A stretch of DNA of 64,000 nt from Prevotella sp. UBA7594 (GCA_002490315.1 DLKG01000037.1:381-64380); one strand, 5' to 3'. Shown: positions 33,149 through 42,799, counted from the stretch's first letter. Numbers and translations are program-made. The notes: generated by a model from the letters alone, not told the origin.

Positions 33149-33189
33149 AAAGCGCTGGAAGAGAGAGCTATACTCTTCCAGCGCTTTTT
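33149..33189 (+). terminator. Terminator after the C1 peptidase
   Basis: Perfect 15-base stem AAAGCGCTGGAAGAG (33149-33163) with CTCTTCCAGCGCTTT (33173-33187) plus T run. Confidence 0.85.
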
Positions 33190-33742
33190 CGTATTTAAGA
33201 ATTATCCTGAATATGGAATAAAAAAGAGATTCATCCGAAAATTCGAGGAAAGATGAACCAAATATTGTACATGGAGTAAAAAAGTATTACAAAAGTTTTT
33301 CGCGTTTTAGAGTGCCGAAGAGCAAGAGTGACGGCGCCGACTGCTCTTTGCGACATTGTTTTCATGATTGAACCAGGCAAAACCAGCCCTTTTTCCGCGT
33401 TTTTCTCCTTCCAAAACGCTGCTTCCCGCCGCCTAAAATGGCGCTTCTTCGTTGCTAAAGTGGCGCTTTAGCCAATATAAAGCGCCGTTTTAGCAAAGTT
33501 CCACATTGCACACTAAAGCCTCAACTCCGTCAAACATTTGGCGCACAGCGTATTGCGCCTGCACACTCAAAACTGCGAAAAATACGCCAAGGTGCTATAC
33601 AATCTGTTCAAAAGGGAGTTTCAGGCAACAAGAGACACAAATATCCGACAAGAATCCGTCACTCCATCAATCGAAATTCCGGATGAGTATCAGATCAGTA
33701 CTCACACAAACAATAAAAATCTAAAATCAAGTCAAAGCATTA
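33190..33742. other. Gene-free spacer upstream of recJ
   Basis: About 550 bases with no convincing gene; open frames of 70-90 codons have no start codon in context and no family resemblance. The one structured element is the repeat cluster at 33431-33496. Confidence 0.5.
33431..33496. repeat. Palindromic repeat cluster 2 (GGCGCTTTA family)
   Basis: A 16-base stem forms between 33455-33470 (CTAAAGTGGCGCTTTA) and 33478-33493 (TAAAGCGCCGTTTTAG), with two wobble pairs and a 7-base loop. A further partial unit (AAAATGGCGCTTC, 33435-33447) precedes it. There is no T tract, so it is not an ordinary terminator. Its core matches the clusters at 11.0 and 57.7 kb. Confidence 0.65.
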
Positions 33743-33772
33743 TTGGTATTCCATTTTTATTTCGTAACTTTA
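33743..33772 (+). promoter_or_regulatory. Promoter of recJ-recQ
   Basis: TTG (33743-33745), 19-base spacer, TAACTTTA (33765-33772), a one-base variant of the -7 consensus, 76 bases before recJ. Confidence 0.5.
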
Positions 33773-33848
33773 CAGGCGATTATCCTAAACCGCCACACCC
33801 CTAACCGACACCCTGCACCACGAGGAAAAATAAAATACTATATATATA

Positions 33849-35582
33849 ATGTTATTCAAATGGAATTACAAGCCACCTACGAAAGAGGAGAAACAGGCGG
33901 CTGACGAACTGGGGGCGAAGCTGAACATCAGCCCGATACTCGCCTGGCTGCTCATCAGACGCGGCATAACAACAGAGTCAGCTGCCAAGCGATTCTTCCA
34001 TCCGCAGTTGGCAGACCTCATCAATCCGTTCCTCATGAAGGACATGGACCTTGCCGTCGACCGCCTCAACGACGCCATGGGCCGCAAGGAGCGCATACTC
34101 GTCTACGGCGACTACGACGTGGACGGATGTACGGCTGTTGCACTGGTGTACAAGTTCATACAGCAGTTCTACTCCAACATCGAATACTACATCCCCGACC
34201 GCTACGACGAGGGCTACGGCGTCAGCAAGAAGGGCATCGACTACGCCAAGGAGGCAGGCGTGAAGCTCATCATCATCCTCGACTGCGGCATCAAAGCCAT
34301 AGACGAGATAGCCTATGCGAAATCACTCGGCATCGACTTCATCATCTGCGACCACCACATGCCTGACGAGAAGCTACCGCCCGCCGTCGCCATCCTCAAC
34401 CCCAAACGCGCCGACGACACCTACCCCTTCAAGCATCTCTGCGGATGCGGCGTGGGCTTCAAGCTAATGCAGGCGTTTGCCAAGAACAACGGCATTCCCT
34501 TCGCGCGGCTCATTCCTCTGCTCGACCTTTGCGCCGTCAGCATAGCTGCCGACATCGTGCCCGTCACGGAAGAGAACCGCATCCTCGCCTACCACGGACT
34601 GAAGACGCTCAACCAAAACCCGAGCATCGGCCTGAAAGCCATCATCGACATTTGCGGACTCGGAGGAAGGGACATTTCCATGAGCGACATCGTATTCAAA
34701 ATAGGGCCGCGCATCAATGCCTCCGGACGCATGGAGAACGGCAGGGAGAGCGTAGACTTGCTCGTGGAGAAAGATCTCTCTGCGGCTCTCAAGAAAGCGA
34801 AGCATATTGACTGCTACAACGAGCAGCGCAAGGACATCGACAAGCAGATGACGGAGGAGGCCAACCATATCGTCTCACGCCTCGAAAGCCAACGCCACCA
34901 GTCGTCAATCGTGCTCTACGACGAAAACTGGAAGAAGGGCGTCATTGGCATCGTGGCATCCCGCCTCACGGAAATATATTTCCGCCCAACCGTTGTGCTT
35001 ACACGTGACGGCGACTTCGCCACTGGCTCCGCGCGAAGCGTGACGGGCTTCGATGTCTACTCCGCCATAAAGAGCTGCCGCGACCTTCTCATCAACTTCG
35101 GCGGACACACCTACGCTGCCGGACTGACGCTGCGCTGGAGCGACGTGCACAAGTTCCGCAACAGATTTCAGAAATACGTCGACGAGCACATTGAGCCGGA
35201 ACAGACAGAGGCCATGCTCAACATCGACGCCGAGATTGACTTCCGCGACATAACGAAGAAACTCCACAACGACCTCAAGCGCTTCGCCCCGTTCGGCCCA
35301 GGCAACACGAAGCCGCTCTTCTGCACCACAGACGTCTACGACTACGGCACGAGCAAGGTGGTAGGCAGGGAGCAGGAGCACATCAAGCTGGAGCTCGTCG
35401 ATTCAAAGTCGAGCAACATCGTCAACGGTATTGCTTTCGGACAAAGCGCTTCGGCACGCTACATCAAGTCGAAGCGCAGTTTCGACATAGCATACACCAT
35501 CGAGGACAATGTATTCAAGCGCAACATGGTGCAGCTGCAAATCGAAGACATAAGGCCGACCGAGGAGGAAGACGATGCCTGA
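33849..35582 (+). CDS. recJ: Single-stranded-DNA-specific 5'-3' exonuclease RecJ
   Basis: 577 residues. The DHH domain has YGDYDVDGCTAVAL (about residues 82-95), IILDCGIK and CDHHMPDE (about 158-168). The DHHA1 domain carries FGGHTYAAGL (about 417-426). The C-terminal OB-type region ends near 575. RecJ degrades single-stranded DNA from 5' ends in recombination, mismatch and base-excision repair and cooperates with RecQ, whose gene overlaps it by 8 bases. Confidence 0.95.
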   Translation: MLFKWNYKPPTKEEKQAADELGAKLNISPILAWLLIRRGITTESAAKRFFHPQLADLINPFLMKDMDLAVDRLNDAMGRKERILVYGDYDVDGCTAVALVYKFIQQFYSNIEYYIPDRYDEGYGVSKKGIDYAKEAGVKLIIILDCGIKAIDEIAYAKSLGIDFIICDHHMPDEKLPPAVAILNPKRADDTYPFKHLCGCGVGFKLMQAFAKNNGIPFARLIPLLDLCAVSIAADIVPVTEENRILAYHGLKTLNQNPSIGLKAIIDICGLGGRDISMSDIVFKIGPRINASGRMENGRESVDLLVEKDLSAALKKAKHIDCYNEQRKDIDKQMTEEANHIVSRLESQRHQSSIVLYDENWKKGVIGIVASRLTEIYFRPTVVLTRDGDFATGSARSVTGFDVYSAIKSCRDLLINFGGHTYAAGLTLRWSDVHKFRNRFQKYVDEHIEPEQTEAMLNIDAEIDFRDITKKLHNDLKRFAPFGPGNTKPLFCTTDVYDYGTSKVVGREQEHIKLELVDSKSSNIVNGIAFGQSASARYIKSKRSFDIAYTIEDNVFKRNMVQLQIEDIRPTEEEDDA

Positions 35583-37560
35583 CATTGACACCTCCTCTAA
35601 GCCAACAACCACTCCCGCTCTAAATCGGGAAGAAATTGTTGGCAAGAGTACCATTGACGAGAGCAAGCTGCTCGGCATACTCCGCTCCGTGTGGGGCTAC
35701 GAAAGTTTCCGTGGCATACAGCGCGACATCATCCTCAGCATAGTGCAAGGCAACGACACACTCGGACTAATGCCGACGGGCGGTGGCAAGTCGATAACGT
35801 TCCAAGTGCCGGCGCTTGCCATGGAGGGCGTGTGCATTGTCGTAACGCCACTAATAGCCCTCATGAAAGACCAGGTGGAAAATCTCCGCCGACACGACGT
35901 GCTCGCCGCAGCCATCTACTCAGGCATGTCGCGCAAGGAAATCGTGCAGACACTCGAGAACTGCATCCACGGGCACACGAAAATCCTCTACGTGTCGCCC
36001 GAGCGCATCGGGTCGGAACTGTTCCTTACCAAGCTCGCCCACATCAACGTGAGCTTCATCACGGTCGACGAGGCTCATTGCATCTCGCAATGGGGTTACG
36101 ACTTCCGTCCCTCCTATCTGCACATCGCCGACATACGCTCCGTAAAGCCGGGCATCGCCGTGCTCGCACTGACAGCCACTGCCACGCCACCCGTCGTCGA
36201 CGACATTCAGGAGCAGCTCCACTTCACGAAGAAGAACGTTTTCAAGATGAGCTTTGAGCGACGCAATTTGGCCTATGTCGTGCGCACTACCGACAACAAG
36301 TCATACGAACTGCTCCATGTGCTCAACGCCGTACAAGGCAGCGCCATCGTCTATGTGCGCAGTAGGATACACGCCAAGGACATCAGCAAATTTCTCCAGG
36401 AAAACAACATCAGTTCCACATTCTACCACGCCGGACTCGAACCTTCCGTCAAGGACGAGCGGCAGAAGGAATGGCGCGACGACAAAGTGCGCGTAATGGT
36501 AGCCACCAACGCCTTCGGCATGGGCATCGACAAGCCCGACGTGCGCATCGTTGTACACAAGGACTGTCCCGATTCCCTCGAGGCTTACTTTCAGGAAGCG
36601 GGACGCGCGGGACGCGACGGCAAAAAGGCGTATGCCGTGCTGCTATACAACGGCAACGACAAGTACAAGCTGGAGAAACGCATCATGCAGGAATTTCCTA
36701 CCAAGGAGGAGATTTGCAAGATATACGAGCACGTGGCTTATTTCTTCCAGATTGCCGCCGGGAGCGGCTACGGCAAGACATTTGCCTTCGACATAGAGAA
36801 GTTCGGACTCATCTTCCGCCACTATCCGCCCATTGTCAACTCGGCGCTGAAGATTCTCGCCCGTGCCGGATACATCCACTACGAAATGGAACCCGACTCA
36901 CGCACCCGCCTGAAGTTTATCCTCGAACGCGACCAGCTCTATCAGCTCCACGACACCTCTCCTCTTGAGGATGCCGTCCTCACAGCCACACTGAGGGAAT
37001 ACAGCGGACTATTCAACGACTACCGCTACATAGAACTTGCCTTCATTGCAGCCGCGGCAGGAGTAACAAAGGAGCAGGTATATCTCGTGCTGAAGAGCCT
37101 CAACCAGCGCCATATCGTACACTTTATCCCGGAACGCGCCGTGCCACTCATCACCTACACTCGCGACCGTGTGCTGCCAGAGGACATTGTAATCCCCGAC
37201 GACGCCTACGAGAAGCGCAAAGAGAAGTTTGCTGAGCGCATCAGCCACATGGTGAACTACGCGCAAAACGACAATGTCTGCCGCAGCAGGCAGCTGCTGA
37301 GATACTTCGGCGAGACAACATCGTACGACTGCGGACAATGCGACGTGTGCGTCGGCAGCAGGAAGAAGCAAAAGAGCCACCAGGAATACTACAAAAGCGC
37401 CATCGAGGAGATAAAAACACTGCTCGCCGACCACAAGCCCCACCGCATAGAGGAAATCAACACCATAAAGCTCGACAAGGAAGCCATCAACGAAGCTCTC
37501 TCCTATCTCGAAGCAGAAGAAATAGTAGTGACGGAGAAAGGAACTATAAGGCTTGCATGA
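35575..37560 (+). CDS. recQ: ATP-dependent DNA helicase RecQ
   Basis: 661 residues. A variable 30-residue N-terminus precedes the helicase core: LGLMPTGGGKSITFQVPALA (Walker A), VDEAHCISQWGYDFRPSYL (DEAH and aromatic-rich loop), ALTATATP, IVYVRSR and QEAGRAGRDG. The Zn-binding Cys set (CRSRQLLRYFGE...CGQCDVC) lies unusually late, near residues 565-590. It comes after about 190 residues that include a winged-helix-like segment (KFGLIFRHYPPIVNSALKIL). A final winged-helix-like domain (about 605-661) ends the protein; no classical HRDC is seen. It unwinds 3'-5' and prepares substrates for RecJ. Confidence 0.93.
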   Translation: MPDIDTSSKPTTTPALNREEIVGKSTIDESKLLGILRSVWGYESFRGIQRDIILSIVQGNDTLGLMPTGGGKSITFQVPALAMEGVCIVVTPLIALMKDQVENLRRHDVLAAAIYSGMSRKEIVQTLENCIHGHTKILYVSPERIGSELFLTKLAHINVSFITVDEAHCISQWGYDFRPSYLHIADIRSVKPGIAVLALTATATPPVVDDIQEQLHFTKKNVFKMSFERRNLAYVVRTTDNKSYELLHVLNAVQGSAIVYVRSRIHAKDISKFLQENNISSTFYHAGLEPSVKDERQKEWRDDKVRVMVATNAFGMGIDKPDVRIVVHKDCPDSLEAYFQEAGRAGRDGKKAYAVLLYNGNDKYKLEKRIMQEFPTKEEICKIYEHVAYFFQIAAGSGYGKTFAFDIEKFGLIFRHYPPIVNSALKILARAGYIHYEMEPDSRTRLKFILERDQLYQLHDTSPLEDAVLTATLREYSGLFNDYRYIELAFIAAAAGVTKEQVYLVLKSLNQRHIVHFIPERAVPLITYTRDRVLPEDIVIPDDAYEKRKEKFAERISHMVNYAQNDNVCRSRQLLRYFGETTSYDCGQCDVCVGSRKKQKSHQEYYKSAIEEIKTLLADHKPHRIEEINTIKLDKEAINEALSYLEAEEIVVTEKGTIRLA

Positions 37561-37720
37561 GGCAAGAAAGGAATGCACAAAAGCCGGAATAATGAGCATT
37601 TTTGGAAAAAACTATTATAAAATACATTAAATAGACACCTTTTCATTCCGTATCTCATTAATTTTTGCTTACTTTGCAATAATAAGCAAACACCAAACTT
37701 TAAAATAATAAAAACAAAAT

Positions 37721-39082
37721 ATGTTCGAAAATCTTAGCGACAGACTTGAACGCAGTTTCAAAATCCTTAAAGGAGAAGGCAAAATCACAGAAATCAACGT
37801 TGCCGAAACCCTCAAAGACGTAAGACGCGCTCTGCTCGATGCCGACGTCAACTACAAAGTGGCGAAATCCTTCACCGACACGGTGAAGAAGAAGGCTCTT
37901 GGCATGAACGTGCTCACAGCCGTAAAGCCAAGCCAACTCATGGTGAAGATTGTGCATGACGAGCTCGCAGAGCTCATGGGCGGAGAGGCTGCCGAGCTTC
38001 ATCTCACGGGCAAACCCGCCATCATACTCATGAGCGGTCTGCAGGGTTCGGGAAAGACCACTTTCTCCGGCAAGTTAGCCAACATGCTCAAGACGAAGCA
38101 GCACAAGAATCCATTACTCGTGGCTTGCGATGTCTATCGTCCTGCCGCTATCGAACAGTTGAAGGTCGTGGGCGAGCAGATAGGCGTGCCCGTCTACTCT
38201 GAACCCGACAACAAGGACGTCATCACCATCGCCAACAATGCCATACGAGAAGCAAAGGCAAAGGGCTACGACGTGGTCATCGTCGACACGGCTGGCCGTC
38301 TTGCTGTAGATGAGGAGATGATGAACGAGATTTCCAATCTCAAGAATGCCATTCATCCAGACGAGACGCTCTTCGTAGTAGACTCCATGACTGGTCAGGA
38401 CGCTGTCAACACAGCAAAGGAATTCAACGACCGTCTCGACTTCGACGGCGTCGTGCTGACGAAGCTCGACGGCGACACACGCGGCGGTGCGGCTCTTTCC
38501 ATCCGCACGGTAGTGACAAAGCCCATCAAGTTCGTCGGAACAGGCGAGAAGATGGAAGCCATCGACGTGTTCCATCCTGCTCGTATGGCCGACCGTATCC
38601 TCGGCATGGGCGACATCGTAAGCCTCGTGGAGCGCGCCCAGGAGCAGTTTGACGAGGAGGAGGCACGCCGCCTTCAGAAAAAGATACAGAAGAACAAGTT
38701 CGACTTCAACGACTTCCTCGGACAGATTGAACAGATAAAGAAAATGGGCAATCTGAAGGATCTCGCAGCTATGATACCAGGCGTCGGCAAGGCAATCAAG
38801 GACGTCGACATCGACGACAACGCCTTCAAGGGCATCGAGGCCATCATCAAGAGCATGACGCCGAAGGAACGCTCCAACCCGGAGATTCTCAATCAAAGCC
38901 GCCGCGTGCGCATTGCCAAGGGTAGCGGCACCAACATCCAGGACGTCAACCGCCTTATAAAGCAGTTCGACCAGACGCGCAAGATGATGAAAATGGTCAC
39001 TGGTACAAACATGGCGAAGATGGCAGGAATGATGAGTAAGATGAAAGGCATGAAGGGAATGCCCGGAATGCCAAAATTCTAA
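37721..39082 (+). CDS. ffh: Signal recognition particle GTPase
   Basis: 453 residues: helical N domain, GTPase G domain with [18 protein letters not shown] (P-loop), [30 protein letters not shown] and [13 protein letters not shown], and a Met-rich M domain ending [13 protein letters not shown] that binds SRP RNA and signal peptides. The SRP RNA gene is not in the window. A variant -7 box (TTACTTTG, 37669-37676) lies upstream. folD follows 12 bases later, so it appears to head the ffh-folD-TPR-kor run. Confidence 0.95.
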   Translation: MFENLSDRLERSFKILKGEGKITEINVAETLKDVRRALLDADVNYKVAKSFTDTVKKKALGMNVLTAVKPSQLMVKIVHDELAELMGGEAAELHLTGKPAIILMSGLQGSGKTTFSGKLANMLKTKQHKNPLLVACDVYRPAAIEQLKVVGEQIGVPVYSEPDNKDVITIANNAIREAKAKGYDVVIVDTAGRLAVDEEMMNEISNLKNAIHPDETLFVVDSMTGQDAVNTAKEFNDRLDFDGVVLTKLDGDTRGGAALSIRTVVTKPIKFVGTGEKMEAIDVFHPARMADRILGMGDIVSLVERAQEQFDEEEARRLQKKIQKNKFDFNDFLGQIEQIKKMGNLKDLAAMIPGVGKAIKDVDIDDNAFKGIEAIIKSMTPKERSNPEILNQSRRVRIAKGSGTNIQDVNRLIKQFDQTRKMMKMVTGTNMAKMAGMMSKMKGMKGMPGMPKF

Positions 39083-39094
39083 ACATTATTATAT

Positions 39095-39967
39095 ATGCAA
39101 TTGATAGACGGAAAAGCAACAGCCGAGGCCATCAAGGCGGAAATAGCCGAGGAGGTGGAGGCCATCGTAAGCGCCGGAGGCAAGCGGCCACATCTGGCTG
39201 CCGTGCTCGTGGGGCACGACGGAGGCTCCGAAACCTATGTCAAGAACAAGGTGATAGCCTGCGAGACATGTGGCTTCAAGTCGTCGCTTATACGCTTTGA
39301 CGAGGACGTGACGGAAGAGCAACTGCTCTCCTGCATCGACCAGCTCAACAATGACGACGACGTGGACGGCTTCATCGTGCAGCTCCCTCTGCCACGCCAC
39401 ATTGACGAGCAAAAGGTGATAGAGGCCATCGACTATCGCAAGGATGTCGACGGATTCCATCCCGTCAACGTCGGAAGAATGGCCATCGGACTGCCGTGCT
39501 TCATCTCCGCCACCCCACTTGGCATCATCACACTGCTCAAACGCTACAACATTGTGACGTCAGGCAAGAAATGCGTAGTGCTCGGCAGAAGCAACATCGT
39601 CGGCAAGCCTATGGCACAGCTGATGATGCAGAAGCAGTATGGCGACGCTACGGTCACCGTCTGCCACTCACACACGAAGGACATAAAGAAGGAATGTCTT
39701 GACGCCGACATCATCATCGCCGCCATCGGTAAACCCAACTTTCTGACGGCCGACATGGTGAAGGAGGGGGCTGTAGTGATAGACGTTGGCACAACGCGCG
39801 TGCCGGATGCCACACGAAAGAGCGGCTTCCGACTCAACGGCGACGTGAAATTTGACGAGGTGGCACCGAAATGCTCCTTCATCACGCCCGTTCCGGGCGG
39901 TGTCGGTCCGATGACCATCTGCTCGCTTATGAAGAACACGCTGCTTGCAGCTAAGAACAAAGGCTGA
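39095..39967 (+). CDS. folD: Bifunctional methylene-THF dehydrogenase/cyclohydrolase
   Basis: FolD interconverts 5,10-methylene-, methenyl- and 10-formyl-tetrahydrofolate. The 290-residue protein has ETYVKNK (catalytic Tyr/Lys), [48 protein letters not shown] (Rossmann) and [18 protein letters not shown]. All catalytic motifs are intact. Its stop codon overlaps the start of a 59-residue TPR protein (TGATG). Confidence 0.96.
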   Translation: MQLIDGKATAEAIKAEIAEEVEAIVSAGGKRPHLAAVLVGHDGGSETYVKNKVIACETCGFKSSLIRFDEDVTEEQLLSCIDQLNNDDDVDGFIVQLPLPRHIDEQKVIEAIDYRKDVDGFHPVNVGRMAIGLPCFISATPLGIITLLKRYNIVTSGKKCVVLGRSNIVGKPMAQLMMQKQYGDATVTVCHSHTKDIKKECLDADIIIAAIGKPNFLTADMVKEGAVVIDVGTTRVPDATRKSGFRLNGDVKFDEVAPKCSFITPVPGGVGPMTICSLMKNTLLAAKNKG

Positions 39968-40146
39968 TGAACGCAGAGGAATACTACAAGCTCGGCAACG
40001 AGTACAGACGAAAAGGCGACTGGAAACACGCCATCGACAACTATCTCGAAGCGATAGCGCTCGACCCGGACTCGCCTGCTGTGGAGGCAAAGAAGATGCT
40101 CGACGACATGTTTGCCTTCTACTGCAAAGACATGTATAACCCCTAA
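39967..40146 (+). CDS. 59-residue single-TPR protein between folD and korD
   Basis: A tiny gene starting inside the folD stop (TGATG overlap, ATG at 39967) and ending TAA 40144-40146. The product begins [20 protein letters not shown], continues HAIDNYLEAIALDPDSPAVE, and ends KKMLDDMFAFYCKDMYNP. The first 34 residues make one clean tetratricopeptide repeat (spacing of Leu, Gly, Tyr, Ala and the final Pro), followed by a capping helix. Homologous mini-TPR genes appear to precede kor clusters in other Bacteroidales (from memory). It may help assemble the oxidoreductase or act as a protein adaptor. Translational coupling to folD is likely. Confidence 0.85.
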   Translation: MNAEEYYKLGNEYRRKGDWKHAIDNYLEAIALDPDSPAVEAKKMLDDMFAFYCKDMYNP

Positions 40147-40165
40147 CATTAAATATCATAACATT

Positions 40166-40399
40166 ATGGGAAAAATCAAAGGTGCCATTGTGGTTGACAC
40201 CGACCGGTGCAAAGGATGCTCGCTTTGCGTTGTGGCATGCCCGAAGGATGTCATTGCCCTCGCGGCAAAGGCAGTGAACGTACACGGCTACCCATACGCC
40301 GAGGCTGCAAAACCGGACGAATGTATCGGTTGCGCATCATGCGGCATTGTGTGTCCTGACGGATGCATTACTGTTTACAGAAAGAAAATGGAGGATTAG
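40166..40399 (+). CDS. korD: 2-oxoacid:ferredoxin oxidoreductase, ferredoxin-like delta subunit
   Basis: 77 residues from ATG 40166 (MGKIKGAIVVDTDRCKGCSL). Two 4Fe-4S clusters are ligated by CKGCSLCVVACP and CIGCASCGIVCP. It passes electrons from the TPP subunit to external ferredoxin. An earlier in-frame ATG at 40112 lies within the TPR gene and is rejected. It begins the four-subunit kor cluster. Confidence 0.92.
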   Translation: MGKIKGAIVVDTDRCKGCSLCVVACPKDVIALAAKAVNVHGYPYAEAAKPDECIGCASCGIVCPDGCITVYRKKMED

Positions 40400-40404
40400 G
40401 CACT

Positions 40405-41487
40405 ATGGCAGAACAGGAAGTAAAACTAATGAAAGGCAACGAGGCTCTTGCCCACGCTGCCATCCGCTGTGGTGTAGACGGATATTTCGGCTACCCTATC
40501 ACCCCACAGACAGAAGTAATCGAGACGCTCGCCGAACTGAAACCTTGGGAAACGACAGGCATGGTCGTCGTGCAGGCTGAGAGTGAGGTTGCGTCAATAA
40601 ATATGCTCTATGGCGGCGGAGGCACCGGCAAGCGCGTGATGACGTCGTCATCGAGTCCAGGCGTGGCGCTCATGCAGGAGGGTATCTCCTACATGGCTGG
40701 TGCTGAAATCCCCGGACTCATCGTCAACGTGCAGCGTGGCGGCCCCGGACTTGGCACCATCCAGCCATCACAGAGCGACTATTTCCAAGCCACGCGAGGC
40801 GGCGGCAACGGTGACTACTACATCATTGTGCTCGCGCCTAACTCCGTGCAGGAGATGGCTGACTTTGTTGATCTCTCGTTCAATCTTGCATTCAAGTACC
40901 GTATTCCAACTATGATTCTCAGCGACGGCGTCATCGGACAGATGATGGAGAAGGTTGTGCTGCCTCCGTTCAAGAAGCGCCGCACAGAAGAGGAAATCAT
41001 AAAGGAGTGTCCTTGGGCTTCCACGGGAAGAATCGGCATGAGAAAGCCAGTCGTCGTGACTTCACTGGAACTGAAGCCTGAGATTATGGAGCAGCGCAAT
41101 CTCCACTTGCAGGAGAAATACCGCAAAATACGCGAGAACGAGGTGCGCTACGAGACGATGTTCATGGACGACGCCGAATACATGATTGTGGCGTTCGGAA
41201 GCGCCGCGCGCATTGCCGAAAAGGCAATAGAGATAGCACGCAAGCAAGGCATTAAGGTTGGACTCTTCCGCCCCATCACCCTTTGGCCGTTCCCAGAGAA
41301 GGAAATCTACGCGCTAACAAAGCAGCTCAAGGGTATCCTCGTGGCTGAAATCAATGCCGGACAGATGATAGAAGACGTGCGACTGGCAGTCAACGGAACC
41401 GTTCGCTGCGAACATTACGGACGCCTCGGTGGCATCGTTCCCGAGCCAGAGGAAATGGTTAAAGTTTTAAAGGAGAAATTTCTATGA
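40405..41487 (+). CDS. korA: 2-oxoacid:ferredoxin oxidoreductase alpha subunit (KorA/VorB type)
   Basis: 360 residues from ATG 40405 (MAEQEVKLMKGNEALAHAAI); the in-frame ATG at 40363 is inside korD. It carries the pyrimidine-binding domain (GVDGYFGYPITPQTEVIETL, SSSSPGVALMQEGISYMAGA) and a C-terminal transketolase-like domain (LFRPITLWPFPEKEIYALTK). The complex oxidises a 2-oxoacid, either 2-oxoglutarate or branched-chain 2-oxoisovalerate, to the acyl-CoA with reduced ferredoxin. Subunit order cannot separate the two substrates. Ends 4 bases into korB (ATGA). Confidence 0.92.
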   Translation: MAEQEVKLMKGNEALAHAAIRCGVDGYFGYPITPQTEVIETLAELKPWETTGMVVVQAESEVASINMLYGGGGTGKRVMTSSSSPGVALMQEGISYMAGAEIPGLIVNVQRGGPGLGTIQPSQSDYFQATRGGGNGDYYIIVLAPNSVQEMADFVDLSFNLAFKYRIPTMILSDGVIGQMMEKVVLPPFKKRRTEEEIIKECPWASTGRIGMRKPVVVTSLELKPEIMEQRNLHLQEKYRKIRENEVRYETMFMDDAEYMIVAFGSAARIAEKAIEIARKQGIKVGLFRPITLWPFPEKEIYALTKQLKGILVAEINAGQMIEDVRLAVNGTVRCEHYGRLGGIVPEPEEMVKVLKEKFL

Positions 41488-42248
41488 ACGATATAATATC
41501 ACCGGAGAACCTGGTATATAAAAAGCCAGAACTCCTCAACGACACCCACATGCACTATTGCGCGGGCTGCTCGCACGGCGTAGTACACAAGCTTGTGGCT
41601 GAAGTGATTGAAGAAATGGGCATGGCAGAGAAAGCTATCGGCGTCAGTCCGGTGGGTTGTGCCGTGTTTGCCTACAAATATATCGACATCGACTGGCAGG
41701 AAGCCGCTCATGGACGTGCACCAGCCCTTGCCACTGCCATCAAACGCCTGTGGCCCGACCGCCTCGTCTTCACTTATCAAGGCGACGGCGACATGGCGTG
41801 CATCGGCACTGCTGAGAGCATTCACGCACTCAACCGCGGCGAGAACATCACGCTTATCTTCATCAACAACGCCATCTACGGCATGACGGGCGGACAAATG
41901 GCGCCTACGACGCTTATCGGACAGAAGACTGCCACGTGCCCTTACGGACGCGACCCGAAGTTGCACGGATGGCCACTCAACCTCTCGGAAATGGCTGTGA
42001 CGCTGCCGGGCACGTGCTACGTGTCGCGACAGAGCGTAGAAAACGTTGCCTCTATACGAAAGGCTAAGAACGCCATAAAGAAAGCCTTCACTGCCTCCAT
42101 GGAGGGAAAGGGCTCTTCGCTTATCGAGATTGTTGCAACGTGCAACAGCGGATGGAAGATGCCACCGGTGAAAGCTAACAAATGGATGGAAGAGAACATG
42201 TTCAAACAATACCCGAAGGGTGACTTAAAAGACACGACAAACCTATGA
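41484..42248 (+). CDS. korB: 2-oxoacid:ferredoxin oxidoreductase beta subunit (TPP-binding)
   Basis: 254 residues. The thiamine diphosphate motif is GDGDMACIGTAESIHALNRG...NNAIYGMTGGQM, and HMHYCAGCSHGVVHKLVAEV near the N-terminus fits the family. It binds TPP and forms the active site with the alpha subunit. It overlaps both neighbours by 4 bases, indicating coupled translation. Confidence 0.93.
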   Translation: MNDIISPENLVYKKPELLNDTHMHYCAGCSHGVVHKLVAEVIEEMGMAEKAIGVSPVGCAVFAYKYIDIDWQEAAHGRAPALATAIKRLWPDRLVFTYQGDGDMACIGTAESIHALNRGENITLIFINNAIYGMTGGQMAPTTLIGQKTATCPYGRDPKLHGWPLNLSEMAVTLPGTCYVSRQSVENVASIRKAKNAIKKAFTASMEGKGSSLIEIVATCNSGWKMPPVKANKWMEENMFKQYPKGDLKDTTNL

Positions 42249-42799
42249 AAGCAGAAATAATTATAGCAGGTTTCGGAGGACAGGGCGTGCTCTCTATGGG
42301 AAAGATTCTCGCCTATTCCGGACTGATGGAAGACAAGGAAGTAACGTGGATGCCGGCTTATGGTCCTGAGCAGCGCGGCGGAACAGCCAACGTTACAGTC
42401 ATCGTCAGCGATGACCGCATCTCATCGCCGGTGCTCAGCCATTACGACGTGGCGATTGTGCTCAACCAGCCGTCGCTCGACAAGTTTGAACCGAAAGTGA
42501 AACCGGGTGGTATTCTCATATACGACGGCTTCGGCATTATCAACAAGCCTACACGTAAGGACATCAATGTCTACCAGATTGACGCCATGGACAAGGCTGC
42601 CGAACTCAAGAACTCTAAGGTGTTCAACATGATTGTACTGGGAGGCTTACTCAAGGTGTGCCCGATCGTCAGCACTGATGGACTCAACAAAGCGTTGTTC
42701 AAGACGCTGCCCGAACGCCACCACAACCTCATTCCACTCAATATGCAGGCAGTGGACGAGGGCATGAAGATAATTGAGCAGCTGCAAACTGCTGAATAA
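42245..42799 (+). CDS. korC: 2-oxoacid:ferredoxin oxidoreductase gamma subunit
   Basis: 184 residues: IIIAGFGGQGVLSMGKILAY, PAYGPEQRGGTANVTVIVSD and LNQPSLDKFEPKVKPGGILI are the signature of the gamma (catalytic-domain) subunit, which contributes to CoA binding. Last gene of the operon, followed by a terminator. Confidence 0.93.
   Translation: MKAEIIIAGFGGQGVLSMGKILAYSGLMEDKEVTWMPAYGPEQRGGTANVTVIVSDDRISSPVLSHYDVAIVLNQPSLDKFEPKVKPGGILIYDGFGIINKPTRKDINVYQIDAMDKAAELKNSKVFNMIVLGGLLKVCPIVSTDGLNKALFKTLPERHHNLIPLNMQAVDEGMKIIEQLQTAE

Noticed and set aside
33506-33804. Two overlapping open frames of 72 and 88 codons before recJ
   Set aside because: There is no start signal or family resemblance, the product composition is atypical, and the recJ promoter lies inside.
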